Assembly: GCF_032452875.1 (NCBI RefSeq)
Contig: NW_026894281.1
Coordinates: 1-64,000 of the forward strand
DNA from: Bos javanicus
Taxonomy: Eukaryota > Chordata > Mammalia > Artiodactyla > Bovidae
DNA: 64,000 nucleotides
Reading direction: 5' to 3'
Positions 1 through 10,044 of this stretch are shown piece by piece. Position numbers and translations under genes: made by a program. How positions within the stretch are numbered: position 1 is the first letter of the stretch; the number at the start of each line of letters is the position of its first letter. The notes under the pieces are model-generated. The model was given only the letters and a program-made list of their open reading frames with translations. It did no database searches and was not told where the DNA came from.

Positions 1-176
1 AGTGAAATCAGAGGTGAGAGCACAAAGCAATACAGTAGGCAGACTCCGGTTTTTTTTGGGGGGAGATGCTCGAGAATATCCGGGTGGACTCCTGAGGCTC
101 GATCCCGCATTTGCGTATGCCGAGCCTCCTTCCTCATAACCTTTGTCCAGAGTGGAAGGCCTCCCGGCTCCCGGCA
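1..176 (-). mobile_element. Partial ERV LTR, copy 0 (5'/U3 end)
   Basis: The window opens inside an LTR. This copy runs to the terminal CCCGGCA at 170-176, which on the minus strand is the TGCCGGG start of the LTR. The homopolymer tract reads T8G6. It has CATAACC and GGAAGGCC where most copies have CATGACC and GGAATGCC, and one C fewer in the CCTCCCGG run near the end. These markers are mostly shared with copy 7. Confidence 0.85.
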
Positions 177-965
177 CATGATCAGTGCATGCTCAGTCAC
201 GATATCAGTGCCTGCTCAGCCAGGTGATCACTGACGGCACAGTCACGTGATCAGCGCTCTCAGTCACGTGATCACCCTATGATAAACACGTGATCAGTGA
301 ACGACCAGCCACGTGATCTCTGCATGCGCGGTCAGGTGGTCAGTCCCTGATCAGCCACCTGATCAGTGCGTGCACAGTCCCCTGATCAGCGCCTGTCAGT
401 CACTGATCACTGCCTGATAAACACGTGATCAGTGCCCGAACAGCCACGTCATCAGTGCATGCGCAGTCACGTGATCAGTGCATGATAGCCACGTGATCAG
501 TGCGTGCACAGTCCATGATCAGCGCCTGTCAGTCACTGATCATTGCCTGATAAACACGTGATCAGTGCATGATGAGCCATGTGATCAGTGCCCGATCAGC
601 CACGTCATCAGTGCATGCGCAGTCACGTCATCAGTGCATGATAGCCACGTGATGAGTGCATGCTCAGTCACGTGATCTGGACTTGATCAGCCACGTGATC
701 AGTGCCTGCAGAGTCACGTGATCAGGGCCTGCTGAGCTGCGTGATTCCTGCCGGCTCATCTGCATGACAATTGCCAGCTGAGCTGCGTGATTCCTGTCGG
801 CTCATCTTCTTGACAATTGCCAGCTGAGCTGCGTGATTCCTGCCTGGTCACGTGCTTGATTATTGCCAGTTGAGCAGCATGATTCGTCACTGCTGAGCTC
901 CATGCTTATTGCCTGCTGATTGCGTGGTTCATGTCTGCTCAGCTCTTTGAGTATTGCCTCCTGAG
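177..965. repeat. 23-bp satellite segment, unit 0
   Basis: A 23-bp array dense in CACGTG and TGATCA leads into the 240 bp dimer block (727-966, sharing its last base with the PBS). Diagnostic variants are CCCTATG, GATCTCTGC and CAGTCCCTG in the first half, and CATCTTCTTG in the block. The first half markers recur in the segment after LTR copy 7. Confidence 0.93.
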
Positions 966-966
966 G
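727..966. repeat. 240 bp block of diverged 46-bp dimers, type example for region A
   Basis: Read on the minus strand, five consecutive segments of 45-46 bp begin GGCAATA or GGCAATT, and each splits into two 23-bp halves. The block is therefore a diverged part of the same 23-bp satellite, not unique DNA. In region A it abuts the PBS; in region B the same block abuts ordinary 23-mers. It contains a minus-strand open frame of ~60 codons with a GTG start inside the PBS. I do not regard that frame as a gene. Confidence 0.85.
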
Positions 967-983
967 TCCCTGTTCGGTCGCCA
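966..983 (-). other. Retroviral primer-binding site, tRNA-Lys3 type
   Basis: On the minus strand this reads TGGCGACCGAACAGGGAC, matching the complement of the tRNA-Lys3 3' end (TGGCGCCCGAACAGGGAC) at 17 of 18 positions, with one C-to-A change. It lies two bases past the 3' end of the LTR, the normal place for a PBS, and fixes the LTR as minus-strand. Further copies carrying the same change lie at 2374-2391, 3783-3800, 5192-5209, 6601-6618, 8012-8029, 9423-9440, 10836-10853, 12246-12263, 13609-13626, 15020-15037 and 16431-16448. No leader or gag follows: satellite begins immediately after base 18. Confidence 0.86.
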
Positions 984-1042
984 CCTGCCGGGGACCAGCC
1001 CCAACTGATCCAGGGTATTCGAAGGAGAGATGGCCTAGGCGA

Positions 1043-1052
1043 CTATTTATAT
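1043..1052 (-). promoter_or_regulatory. TATA-like / variant poly(A)-signal-like motif in LTR
   Basis: The minus strand reads ATATAAATAG, ~60 bp before the U5 end of the LTR. It could be the TATA box of the LTR promoter or a TATAAA-type poly(A) signal. As a TATA box it would leave an unusually short R-U5. The motif is present in all twelve complete copies. Function is unknown. Confidence 0.35.
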
Positions 1053-1147
1053 GCTAATCAGAGATGTCAAGAATAATAGTATGAGGAGAGCTCAGTAGGA
1101 AAATTCGGTGGAGAAAAGAGACTGAGTAGCTTGGTTTACGCGGAAGA

Positions 1148-1152
1148 CCAAT
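1148..1152 (+). promoter_or_regulatory. CCAAT motif in LTR
   Basis: CCAAT on the plus strand, which is ATTGG in the LTR sense, lies ~100 bp upstream (LTR sense) of the TATA-like motif and next to the hairpin at 1153-1175. It is conserved among the LTR copies. The spacing fits a promoter element, but nothing shows activity. Confidence 0.35.
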
Positions 1153-1175
1153 CAAACTTCAAGACAAGAAGTTTG
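1153..1175. other. Perfect inverted repeat in LTR (8 bp stem, 7 nt loop)
   Basis: CAAACTTC / AAGACAA / GAAGTTTG forms a perfect 8-bp stem. Nearly all copies keep both arms; copy 7 has one loop change (AACACAA). It may be a protein-binding dyad or an RNA hairpin left from the retrovirus. Confidence 0.6.
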
Positions 1176-1584
1176 CACCACTTACGTAGGCCGCAGGCGC
1201 CTCTCGAATAGCGAAAGGTGCCTCACCCTAGACACCTTCTCGAGTGGGTCTTAGCAGCCCAGGCATAATTAGTAAGCGTGGTGGGTTCCGCGCTCCAGAT
1301 GGAGACTCAGCTGGAAGTTAAAGGGAAGAATGACAAGGAACTTTATGAATTGGAGCTGTAAGTTAACTCTTTGACAGAGAGAGCGAGATGGTGGTGGGGG
1401 ACACCCCCCAGTGAAATCAGAGGTGAGAGCACAAAGCAATACAGTAGGCAGACTCCGGTTTTTTTGGGGGAGATGCTCGAGAATATCCGGGTGGACTCCT
1501 GAGGCTCGATCCCGCATTTGCGTATGCCGAGCCTCCTTCCTCATAACCTTTGTCCAGAGTGGAAGGCCTCCCCGGCTCCCGGCA

Positions 1585-2373
1585 CATGATCAGTGCATGC
1601 TCAGTCACGATATCAGTGCCTGCTCAGCCAGGTGATCACTGACGGCACAGTCACGTGATCAGCGCCTCAGTCACGTGATCACCGTATGATAAACACGTGA
1701 TCAGTGAACGACCAGCCACGTGATCTCTGCATGCGCGGTCAGGTGGTCAGTTCCTGATCAGCCACCTGATCAGTGCGTGCACAGTCCCCTGATCAGCGCC
1801 TGTCAGTCACTGATCACTGCCTGATAAACACGTGATCAGTGCCCGAACAGCCACGTCATCAGTGCATGCGCAGTCACGTGATCAGTGCATGATAGCCACG
1901 TGATCAGTGCGTGCACAGTCCCATGATCAGCGCCTGTCAGTCACTGATCATTGCCTGATAAACACGTGATCAGTGCATGATGAGCCATGTGATCAGTGCC
2001 CGATCAGCCACGTCATCAGTGCATGCGCAGTCACGTCATCAGTGCATGATAGCCACGTGATCAGTGCATGCTCAGTCACGTGATCTGGACTTGATCAGCC
2101 ACGTGATCAGTGCCTGCAGAGTCACGTGATCAGGGCCTGCTGAGCTGCGTGATTCCTGCCGGCTCATCTTCATGACAATTGCCAGCTGAGCTGCGTGATT
2201 CCTGTCGGCTCATCTTCTTGACAATTGCCAGCTGAGCTGCGTGATTCCTGCCTGGTCACGTGCTTGATTATTGCCAGTTGAGCAGCATGATTCGTCACTG
2301 CTGAGCTCCATGCTTATTGCCTGCTGATTGCGTGGTTCATGTCTGCTCAGCTCTTTGAGTATTGCCTCCTGAG
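1585..2373. repeat. 23-bp satellite segment, unit 1
   Basis: Same layout as unit 0, with the dimer block at 2135-2374. It keeps GATCTCTGC and CATCTTCTTG but has CCGTATG and CAGTTCCTG, so it looks like a close sister of unit 0 with later changes. The CGCCTCAGTC stretch lacks the extra CT found in most units. Confidence 0.92.
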
Positions 2374-2393
2374 GTCCCTGTTCGGTCGCCACC

Positions 2394-2994
2394 TGCCGGG
2401 GACCAGCCCCAACTGATCCAGGGTATTCGAAGGAGAGATGGCCTAGGCGACTATTTATATGCTAATCAGAGATGTCAAGAATAATAGTATGAGGAGAGCT
2501 CAGTAGGAAAATTCGGTGGAGAAAAGAGACTGAGTAGCTTGGTTTACGCGGAAGACCAATCAAACTTCAAGACAAGAAGTTTGCACCACTTACGTAGGCC
2601 GCAGGCGCCCTCTCGAATAGCGAAAGGTGCCTCACCCTAGACACCTTCTCGAGTGGGTCTTAGCAGCCCAGGCATAATTAGTAAGCGTGGTGGGTTCCGC
2701 GCTCCAGATGGAGACTCAGCTGGAAGTTAAAGGGAAGAATGACAAGGAACTTTATGAATTGGAGCTGTAAGTTAACTCTTTGACAGAGAGAGCGAGATGG
2801 TGGTGGGGGACAGCCCCCAGTGAAATCAGAGGTGAGAGCACAAAGCAATACAGTAGGCAGACTCCGGTTTTTTTGGGGGGAGATGCTCGAGAATATCCGG
2901 GTGGACTCCTGAGGCTCGATCCCGCATTTGCGTATGCCGAGCCTCCTTCCTCATGACCTTTGTCCAGAGTGGAATGCCTCCCCGGCTCCCGGCA
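2394..2994 (-). mobile_element. ERV LTR, copy 2
   Basis: 601 bp with intact TGCCGGG / CCCGGCA ends; its PBS is at 2374-2391. The homopolymer is T7G6. It carries the majority CATGACC and GGAATGCC states. The satellite after it shares two rare indels with the unit after copy 8. Confidence 0.87.
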
Positions 2995-3782
2995 CATGAT
3001 CAGTGCATGCTCAGTCACGATATCAGTGCCTGCTCAGCCAGGTGATCACTGACGGCACAGTCACGTGATCAGCGCCTCTCAGTCACGTGATCACCCTATG
3101 ATAAACACGTGATCAGTGAACGACCAGCCACGTGATCACTGCATGCGCGGTCAGGTGGTCAGTTCCTGATCAGCCACCTGATCAGTGCGTGCAGTCCCCT
3201 GATCAGCGCCTGTCAGTCACTGATCACTGCCTGATAAACACGTGATCAGTGCCGAACAGCCACGTCATCAGTGCATGCGCAGTCACGTGATCAGTGCATG
3301 ATAGCCACGTGATCAGTGCGTGCACAGTCCCATGGTCATCGCCTGTCAGTCACTGATCATTGCCTGATAAACACGTGATCAGTGAATGATGAGCCATGTG
3401 ATCAGTGCCCGATCAGCCACGTCATCAGTGCATGCGCAGTCACGTCATCAGTGCATGATAGCCACGTGATCAGTGCATGCTCAGTCACGTGATCTGGACT
3501 TGATCAGCCACGTGATCAGTGCCTGCAGAGTCACGTGATCAGGGCCTGCTGAGCTGCGTGATTCCTGCCGGCTCATCTGCATGACAATTGCCAGCTGAGC
3601 TGCGTGATTCCTGTCGGCTCATCTGCTTGACAATTGCCAGCTGAGCTGCGTGATTCCTGCCTGGTCACGTGCTTGATTATTGCCAGTTGAGCAGCATGAT
3701 TCGTCACTGCTGAGCTCCATGCTTATTGCCTGCTGATTGCGTGGTTCGTGTCTGCTCAGCTCTTTGAGTATTGCCTCCTGAG
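2995..3782. repeat. 23-bp satellite segment, unit 2
   Basis: Diagnostic indels are GTGCGTGCAGTCC (lacking CA) and GTGCCGAACAG (lacking one C). Both recur in the unit after LTR copy 8. A private change, CATGGTCATCG, lies at ~3331. The dimer block ends at 3783. Confidence 0.92.
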
Positions 3783-3802
3783 GTCCCTGTTCGGTCGCCA
3801 CC

Positions 3803-4400
3803 TGCCGGGGACCAGCCCCAACTGATCCAGGGTATTCGAAGGAGAGATGGCCTAGGCGACTATTTATATGCTAATCAGAGATGTCAAGAATAATAGTATG
3901 AGGAGAGCTCAGTAGGAAAATTCGGTGGAGAAAAGAGACTGAGTAGCTTGGTTTACGCGGAAGACCAATCAAACTTCAAGACAAGAAGTTTGCACCACTT
4001 ACGTAGGCCGCAGGCGCCCTCTCGAATAGCGAAAGGTGCCTCACCCTAGACACCTTCTCGAGTGGGTCTTAGCAGCCCAGGCATAATTAGTAAGCGTGGT
4101 GGGTTCCGCGCTCCAGATGGAGACTCAGCTGGAAGTTAAAGGGAAGAATGACAAGGAACTTTATGAATTGGAGCTGTAAGTTAACTCTTTGACAGAGAGA
4201 GCGAGATGGTGGTGGGGGACAGCCCCCAGTGAAATCAGAGGTGAGAGCACAAAGCAATACAGTAGGCAGACTCCGGTTTTTGGGGGAGATGCTCGAGAAT
4301 ATCCGGGTGGACTCCTGAGGCTCGATCCCGCATTTGCGTATGCCGAGCCTCCTTCCTCATGACCTTTGTCCAGAGTGGAATGCCTCCCCGGCTCCCGGCA
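3803..4400 (-). mobile_element. ERV LTR, copy 3
   Basis: 598 bp, the shortest complete copy, because the homopolymer has contracted to T5G5. The ends are intact and the PBS is at 3783-3800. Otherwise it is close to consensus. Confidence 0.87.
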
Positions 4401-5191
4401 CATGATCAGTGCATGCTCAGTCACGATATCAGTGCCTGCTCAGCCACGTGATCACTGACGGCACAGTCACGTGATCAGCGCCTCTCAGTCACGTGATCAC
4501 CGTATGATAAACACGTGGTCAGTGAACGACCAGCCACGTGATCACTGCATGCGCGGTCAGGTGGTCAGTTCCTGATCAGCCACCTGATCAGTGCGTGCAC
4601 AGTCCCCTGATCAGCGCCTGTCAGTCACTGATCACTGCCTGATAAACACGTGATCAGTGCCCGAACAGCCACGTCATCAGTGCATGCGCAGTCACGTGAT
4701 CAGTGCATGATAGCCACGTGATCAGTGCGTGCACAGTCCCATGATCAGCGCCTGTCAGTCACTGATCATTGCCTGATAAACACGTGATCAGTGCATGATG
4801 AGCCATGTGATCAGTGCCCGATCAGCCACGTCATCAGTGCATGCGCAGTCACGTCATCAGTGCATGATAGCCACGTGATCAGTGCATGCTCAGTCACGTG
4901 ATCTGGACTTGATCAGCCACGTGATCAGTGCCTGCAGAGTCACGTGATCAGGGCCTGCTGAGCTGCGTGATTCCTGCCGGCTCATCTGCATGACAATTGC
5001 CAGCTGAGCTGCGTGATTCCTGTCGGCTCATCTGCTTGACAATTGCCAGCTGAGCTGCGTGATTCCTGCCTGGTCACGTGCTTGATTATTGCCAGTTGAG
5101 CAGCATGATTCGTCACTGCTGAGCTCCATGCTTATTGCCTGCTGATTGCGTGGTTCGTGTCTGCTCAGCTCTTTGAGTATTGCCTCCTGAG
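4401..5191. repeat. 23-bp satellite segment, unit 3
   Basis: Marked by CCGTATG with ACACGTGGTCAG near 4500-4520, and CAGCCACGTG (not CAGCCAGGTG) just after the LTR. Unit 5 has the same combination, which suggests units 3 and 5 are recent sisters. Confidence 0.92.
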
Positions 5192-5211
5192 GTCCCTGTT
5201 CGGTCGCCACC

Positions 5212-5811
5212 TGCCGGGGACCAGCCCCAACTGATCCAGGGTATTCGAAGGAGAGATGGCCTAGGCGACTATTTATATGCTAATCAGAGATGTCAAGAAT
5301 AATAGTATGAGGAGAGCTCAGTAGGAAAATTCGGTGGAGAAAAGAGACTGAGTAGCTTGGTTTACGCGGAAGACCAATCAAACTTCAAGACAAGAAGTTT
5401 GCACCACTTACGTAGGCCGCAGGCGCCCTCTCGAATAGCCAAAGGTGCCTCACCCTAGACACCTTCCCGAGTGGGTCTTAGCAGCCCAGGCATAATTAGT
5501 AAGCGTGGTGGGTTCCGCGCTCCAGATGGAGACTCAGCTGGAAGTTAAAGGGAAGAATGACAAGGAACTTTATGAATTGGAGCTGTAAGTTAACTCTTTG
5601 ACAGAGAGAGCGAGATGGTGGTGGGGGACAGCCCCCAGTGAAATCAGAGGTGAGAGCACAAAGCAATACAGTAGGCAGACTCCGGTTTTTTTGGGGGAGA
5701 TGCTCGAGAATATCCGGGTGGACTCCTGAGGCTCGATCCCGCATTTGCGTATGCCGAGCCTCCTTCCTCATGACCTTTGTCCAGAGTGGAATGCCTCCCC
5801 GTCTCCCGGCA
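5212..5811 (-). mobile_element. ERV LTR, copy 4
   Basis: 600 bp; PBS at 5192-5209; T7G5. Private or rare changes are ATAGCCAAAGG, ACCTTCCCGAG and CCCGTCTCCC near the right end. Both terminal heptamers are intact. Confidence 0.87.
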
Positions 5812-6600
5812 CATGATCAGTGCATGCTCAGTCACGATATCAGTGCCTGCTCAGCCAGGTGATCACTGACGGCACAGTCACGTGATCAGCGCCTCTCAGT
5901 CACGTGATCACCCTATGATAAACACGTGATCAGTGAACGACCAGCCACGTTATCACTGCATGCGCGGTAAGGTGGTCAGTTCCTGATCAGCCACCTGATC
6001 AGTGCGTGCAGTCCCCTGATCAGCGCCTGTCAGTCACTGATCACTGCCTGATAAACACGTGATCAGTGCCCGAACAGCCACGTCATCAGTGCATGCGCAG
6101 TCACGTGATCAGTGCATGATAGCCACGTGATCAGTGCGTGCACAGTCCCATGATCAGCGCCTGTCAGTCACTGATCATTGCCTGATAAACACGTGATCAG
6201 TGCATGATGAGCCATGTGATCAGTGCCCGATCAGCCACGTCATCAGTGCATGCGCAGTCACGTCATCAGTGCATGATAGCCACGTGATCAGTGCATGCTC
6301 AGTCACGTGATCTGGACTTGATCAGCCACGTGATCAGTGCCTGCAGAGTCACGTGTTTAGGGCCTGCTGAGCTGCGTGATTCCTGCCGGCTCATCTGCAT
6401 GACAATTGCCAGCTGAGCTGCGTGATTCCTGTCGGCTCATCTGCTTGACAATTGCCAGCTGAGCTGCGTGATTCCTGCCTGGTCACGTGCTTGATTATTG
6501 CCAGTTGAGCAGCATGATTCGTCACTGCTGAGCTCCATGCTTATTGCCTGCTGATTGCGTGGTTCGTGTCTGCTCAGCTCTTTGAGTATTGCCTCCTGAG
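5812..6600. repeat. 23-bp satellite segment, unit 4
   Basis: Contains CACGTTATCACTG and GCGGTAAGG (~5946-5970) and the CA-lacking GTGCGTGCAGTCC form. A CACGTGTTTAGGG change lies just before the dimer block, which ends at 6601. Confidence 0.92.
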
Positions 6601-6620
6601 GTCCCTGTTCGGTCGCCACC

Positions 6621-7220
6621 TGCCGGGGACCAGCCCCAACTGATCCAGGGTATTCGAAGGAGAGATGGCCTAGGCGACTATTTATATGCTAATCAGAGAT
6701 GTCAAGAATAATAGTATGAGGAGAGCTCAGTAGGAAAATTCGGTGGAGAAAAGAGACTGAGTAGCTTGGTTTACGCGGAAGACCAATCAAACTTCAAGAC
6801 AAGAAGTTTGCACCACTTACGTAGGCCGCAGGCGCCCTCTCGAATAGCGAAAGGTGCCTCACCCTAGACACCTTCTCGAGTGGGTCTTAGCAGCCCAGGC
6901 ATAATTAGTAAGCGTGGTGGGTTCCGCGCTCCAGATGGAGACTCAGCTGGAAGTTAAAGGGAAGAATGACAAGGAACTTTATGAATTGGAGCTGTAAGTT
7001 AACTCTTTGACAGAGAGAGCGAGATGGTGGTGGGGGACAGCCCCCAGTGAAATCAGAGGTGAGAGCACAAAGCAATACAGTAGGCAGACTCCGGTTTTTT
7101 TGGGGGAGATGCTCGAGAATATCCGGGTGGACTCCTGAGGCTCGATCCCGCATTTGCGTATGCCGAGCCTCCTTCCTCATGACCTTTGTCCAGAGTGGAA
7201 TGCCTCCCCGGCTCCCGGCA
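6621..7220 (-). mobile_element. ERV LTR, copy 5
   Basis: 600 bp, T7G5, PBS at 6601-6618. No private changes were noticed, so this copy is a good stand-in for the LTR consensus. Confidence 0.88.
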
Positions 7221-8011
7221 CATGATCAGTGCATGCTCAGTCACGATATCAGTGCCTGCTCAGCCACGTGATCACTGACGGCACAGTCACGTGATCAGCG
7301 CCTCTCAGTCACGTGATCACCGTATGATAAACACGTGGTCAGTGAACGACCAGCCACGTGATCACTGCATGCGCGGTCAGGTGGTCAGTTCCTGATCAGC
7401 CACCTGATCAGTGCGTGCACAGTCCCCTGATCAGCGCCTGTCAGTCACTGATCACTGCCTGATAAACACGTGATCAGTGCCCGAACAGCCACGTCATCAG
7501 TGCATGCGCAGTCACGTGATCAGTGCATGATAGCCACGAGATCAGTGCGTGCACAGTCCCATGATCAGCGCCTGTCAGTCACTGATCATTGCCTGATAAA
7601 CACGTGATCAGTGCATGATGAGCCATGTGATCAGTGCCCGATCAGCCACGTCATCAGTGCATGCGCAGTCACGTCATCAGTGCATGATAGCCACGTGATC
7701 AGTGCATGCTCAGTCACGTGATCTGGACTTGATCAGCCACGTGATCAGTGCCTGCAGAGTCACGTGATCAGGGCCTGCTGAGCTGCGTGATTCCTGCCGG
7801 CTCATCTGCATGACAATTGCCAGCTGAGCTGCGTGATTCCTGACGGCTCATCTGCTTGACAATTGCCAGCTGAGCTGCGTGATTCCTGCCTGGTCACGTG
7901 CTTGATTATTGCCAGTTGAGCAGCATGATTCGTCACTGCTGAGCTCCATGCTTATTGCCTGTTGATTGCGTGGTTCCTGTCTGCTCAGCTCTTTGAGTAT
8001 TGCCTCCTGAG
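7221..8011. repeat. 23-bp satellite segment, unit 5
   Basis: Like unit 3 (CCGTATG with ACACGTGGTCAG). Private changes are GCCACGAGATCAG at ~7534, TCCTGACGGC at ~7840, and CCTGTTGATTG in the dimer block. Confidence 0.92.
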
Positions 8012-8031
8012 GTCCCTGTTCGGTCGCCACC

Positions 8032-8631
8032 TGCCGGGGACCAGCCCCAACTGATCCAGGGTATTCGAAGGAGAGATGGCCTAGGCGACTATTTATATGC
8101 TAATCAGAGATGTCAAGAATAATAGTATGAGGAGAGCTCAGTAGGAAAATTCGGTGGAGAAAAAAGACTGAGTAGCTTGGTTTACGCGGAAGACCAATCA
8201 AACTTCAAGACAAGAAGTTTGCACCACTTACGTAGGCCGCAGGCGCCCTCTCGAATAGCGAAAGGTGCCTCACCCTAGACACCTTCTCGAGTGGGTCTTA
8301 GCAGCCCAGGCATAATTTGTAAGCGTGGTGGGTTCCGCGCTCCAGATGGAGACTCAGCTGGAAGTTAAAGGGAAGAATGACAAGGAACTTTATGAATTGG
8401 AGCTGTAAGTTAACTCTTTGACAGAGAGAGCGAGATGGTGGTGGGGGCAGCCCCCAGTGAAATCAGAGGTGAGAACACAAAGCAATACAGTAGGCAGACT
8501 CCGGTTTTTTTGGGGGGAGATGATCGAGAACATCTGGGTGGACTCCTGAGGCTCCATCCCGCATTTGCGTATGCCGAGCCTCCTTCCTCATGACCTTTGT
8601 CCAGAGTGGAATGCCTCCCCGGCTCCCGGCA
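8032..8631 (-). mobile_element. ERV LTR, copy 6
   Basis: 600 bp; PBS at 8012-8029; T7G6. This is one of the most diverged copies: GAAAAAAGACTG, CATAATTTGTAAG, loss of one base in the GGGGGACAGCCCCC dyad, GAGAACACAAAG, GATGATCGAGAACATCTGGG and GGCTCCATCC. Copy 12 shares the GAACATC change. Confidence 0.87.
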
Positions 8632-9422
8632 CATGATCAGTGCATGCTCAGTCACGATATCAGTGCCTGCTCAGCCACGTGATCACTGACGGCACAGTCA
8701 CGTGATCAGCGCCTCTCAGTCACGTGATCACCGTATGATAAACACATGATCAGTGAACGACCAGCCACGTGATCACTGCATGCGCGGTCAGGTGGTCAGT
8801 TCCTGATCAGCCACCTGATCAGTGCGTGCACAGTCCCCTGATCAGCGCCTGTCAGTCACTGATCACTGCCTGATAAACACGTGATCAGTGCCCGAACAGC
8901 CACGTCATCAGTGCATGCGCAGTCACGTGATCAGTGCATGATAGCCACGTGATCAGTGCGTGCACAGTCCCATGATCAGCGCCTGTCAGTCACTGATCAT
9001 TGCCTGATAAACACGTGATCAGTGCATGATGAGCCATGTGATCAGTGCCCGATCAGCCACTTCATCAGTGCATGCGCAGTCACGTCATCAGTGCATAATA
9101 GCCACGTGATCAGTGCATGCTCAGTCACGTGATCTGGACTTGATCAGCCACGTGATCAGTGCCTGCAGAGTCACGTGATCAGGGCCTGCTGAGCTGCGTG
9201 ATTCCTGCCGGCTCATCTGCATGACAATTGCCAGCTGAGCTGCGTGATTCCTGTTGGCTCATCTGCTTGACAATTGCCAGCTGAGCTGCGTGATTCCTGC
9301 CTGGTCACGTGCTTGATTATTGCCAGTTGAGCAGCATGATTCGTCACTGCTGAGCTCCATGCTTATTGCCTGCTGATTGCGTGGTTCGTGTCTGCTCAGC
9401 TCTTTGAGTATTGCCTCCTGAG
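8632..9422. repeat. 23-bp satellite segment, unit 6
   Basis: Has CCGTATG with ACACATGATCAG at ~8740, GCCACTTCATCAG at ~9056, GCATAATAGCC at ~9095 and TCCTGTTGGCTC before the dimer block. Confidence 0.92.
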
Positions 9423-9442
9423 GTCCCTGTTCGGTCGCCACC

Positions 9443-10044
9443 TGCTGGGGACCAGCCCCAACTGATCCAGGGTATTCGAAGGAGAGATGGCCTAGGCGAC
9501 TATTTATATGCTAATCAGAGATGTCAAGAATAATAGTATGAGGAGAGCTCAGTAGGAAAATTCGGTGGAGAAAAGAGACTGAGTAGCTTGGTTTACGCGG
9601 AAGACCAATCAAACTTCAACACAAGAAGTTTGCACCACTTACGTAGGCCGCAGGCGCCCTCTCGAATGGCGAAAGGTGCCTCACCCTAGACACCTTCTCG
9701 AGTGGGTCTTAGCAGCCCAGGCATAATTAGTAAGCGTGGTGGGTTCCGCGCTCCAGATGGAGACTCAGCTGGAAGTTAAAGGGAAGAATGACAAGGAACT
9801 TTATGAATTGGAGCTGTAAGTTAACTCTTTGACAGAGAGAGCGAGATGGTGGTGGGGGACAGCCCCCAGTGAAATCAGAGGTGAGAGCACAAAGCAATAC
9901 AGTAGGCAGACTCCGGTTTTTTTTGGGGGGAGATGCTCGAGAATATCCGGGTGGACTCCTGAGGCTCGATCCCGCATTTGCGTATGCCGAGCCTCCTTCC
10001 TCATAACCTTTGTCCAGAGTGGAAGGCCTCCCCGGCTCCAGGCA
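9443..10044 (-). mobile_element. ERV LTR, copy 7
   Basis: 602 bp; PBS at 9423-9440; T8G6. Both termini are mutated: left TGCTGGGG, right CTCCAGGCA. The two changes do not restore pairing, which suits a non-mobile passenger. Its CATAACC, GGAAGGCC and T8G6 states match copy 0. Confidence 0.86.

Larger units (their letters stand above)
986..1584 (-). mobile_element. ERV LTR, copy 1 (type description)
   Basis: This is a 599 bp element whose ends are the inverted repeat TGCCGGG...CCCGGCA. It starts with TG and ends with CA on either strand, as retroviral LTRs do. The PBS beyond its left end shows that the 5'-to-3' direction is on the minus strand (U3 near 1584, U5 near 986). A tRNA-Lys PBS and ~600 bp length suit a class II (betaretrovirus-like) ERV. 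There is no internal retroviral sequence and no second LTR belonging to the same insertion. Private variants are one C fewer at ~1200 and ACACCCCCC in place of ACAGCCCCC at ~1402. The homopolymer is T7G5. Confidence 0.87.

Noticed and set aside
966..983. tRNA-Lys gene fragment on the plus strand
   Set aside because: Only the last 18 nt including CCA are present, and genomic mammalian tRNA genes do not encode CCA. Its place next to the LTR end makes it a primer-binding site.
802..984. Recurrent 60-codon minus-strand open frame in each region A unit
   Set aside because: It starts with GTG inside the PBS and consists of 46-bp dimers. Comparison with the 62-codon frame in region B shows ~11 amino-acid-changing against ~4 silent codon differences, which gives no sign of protein-level constraint.
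986..1584. Solo LTR left by recombination between two proviral LTRs
   Set aside because: A solo LTR would have matching short target duplications and no PBS. Here a PBS is attached and the flanks show no duplication.
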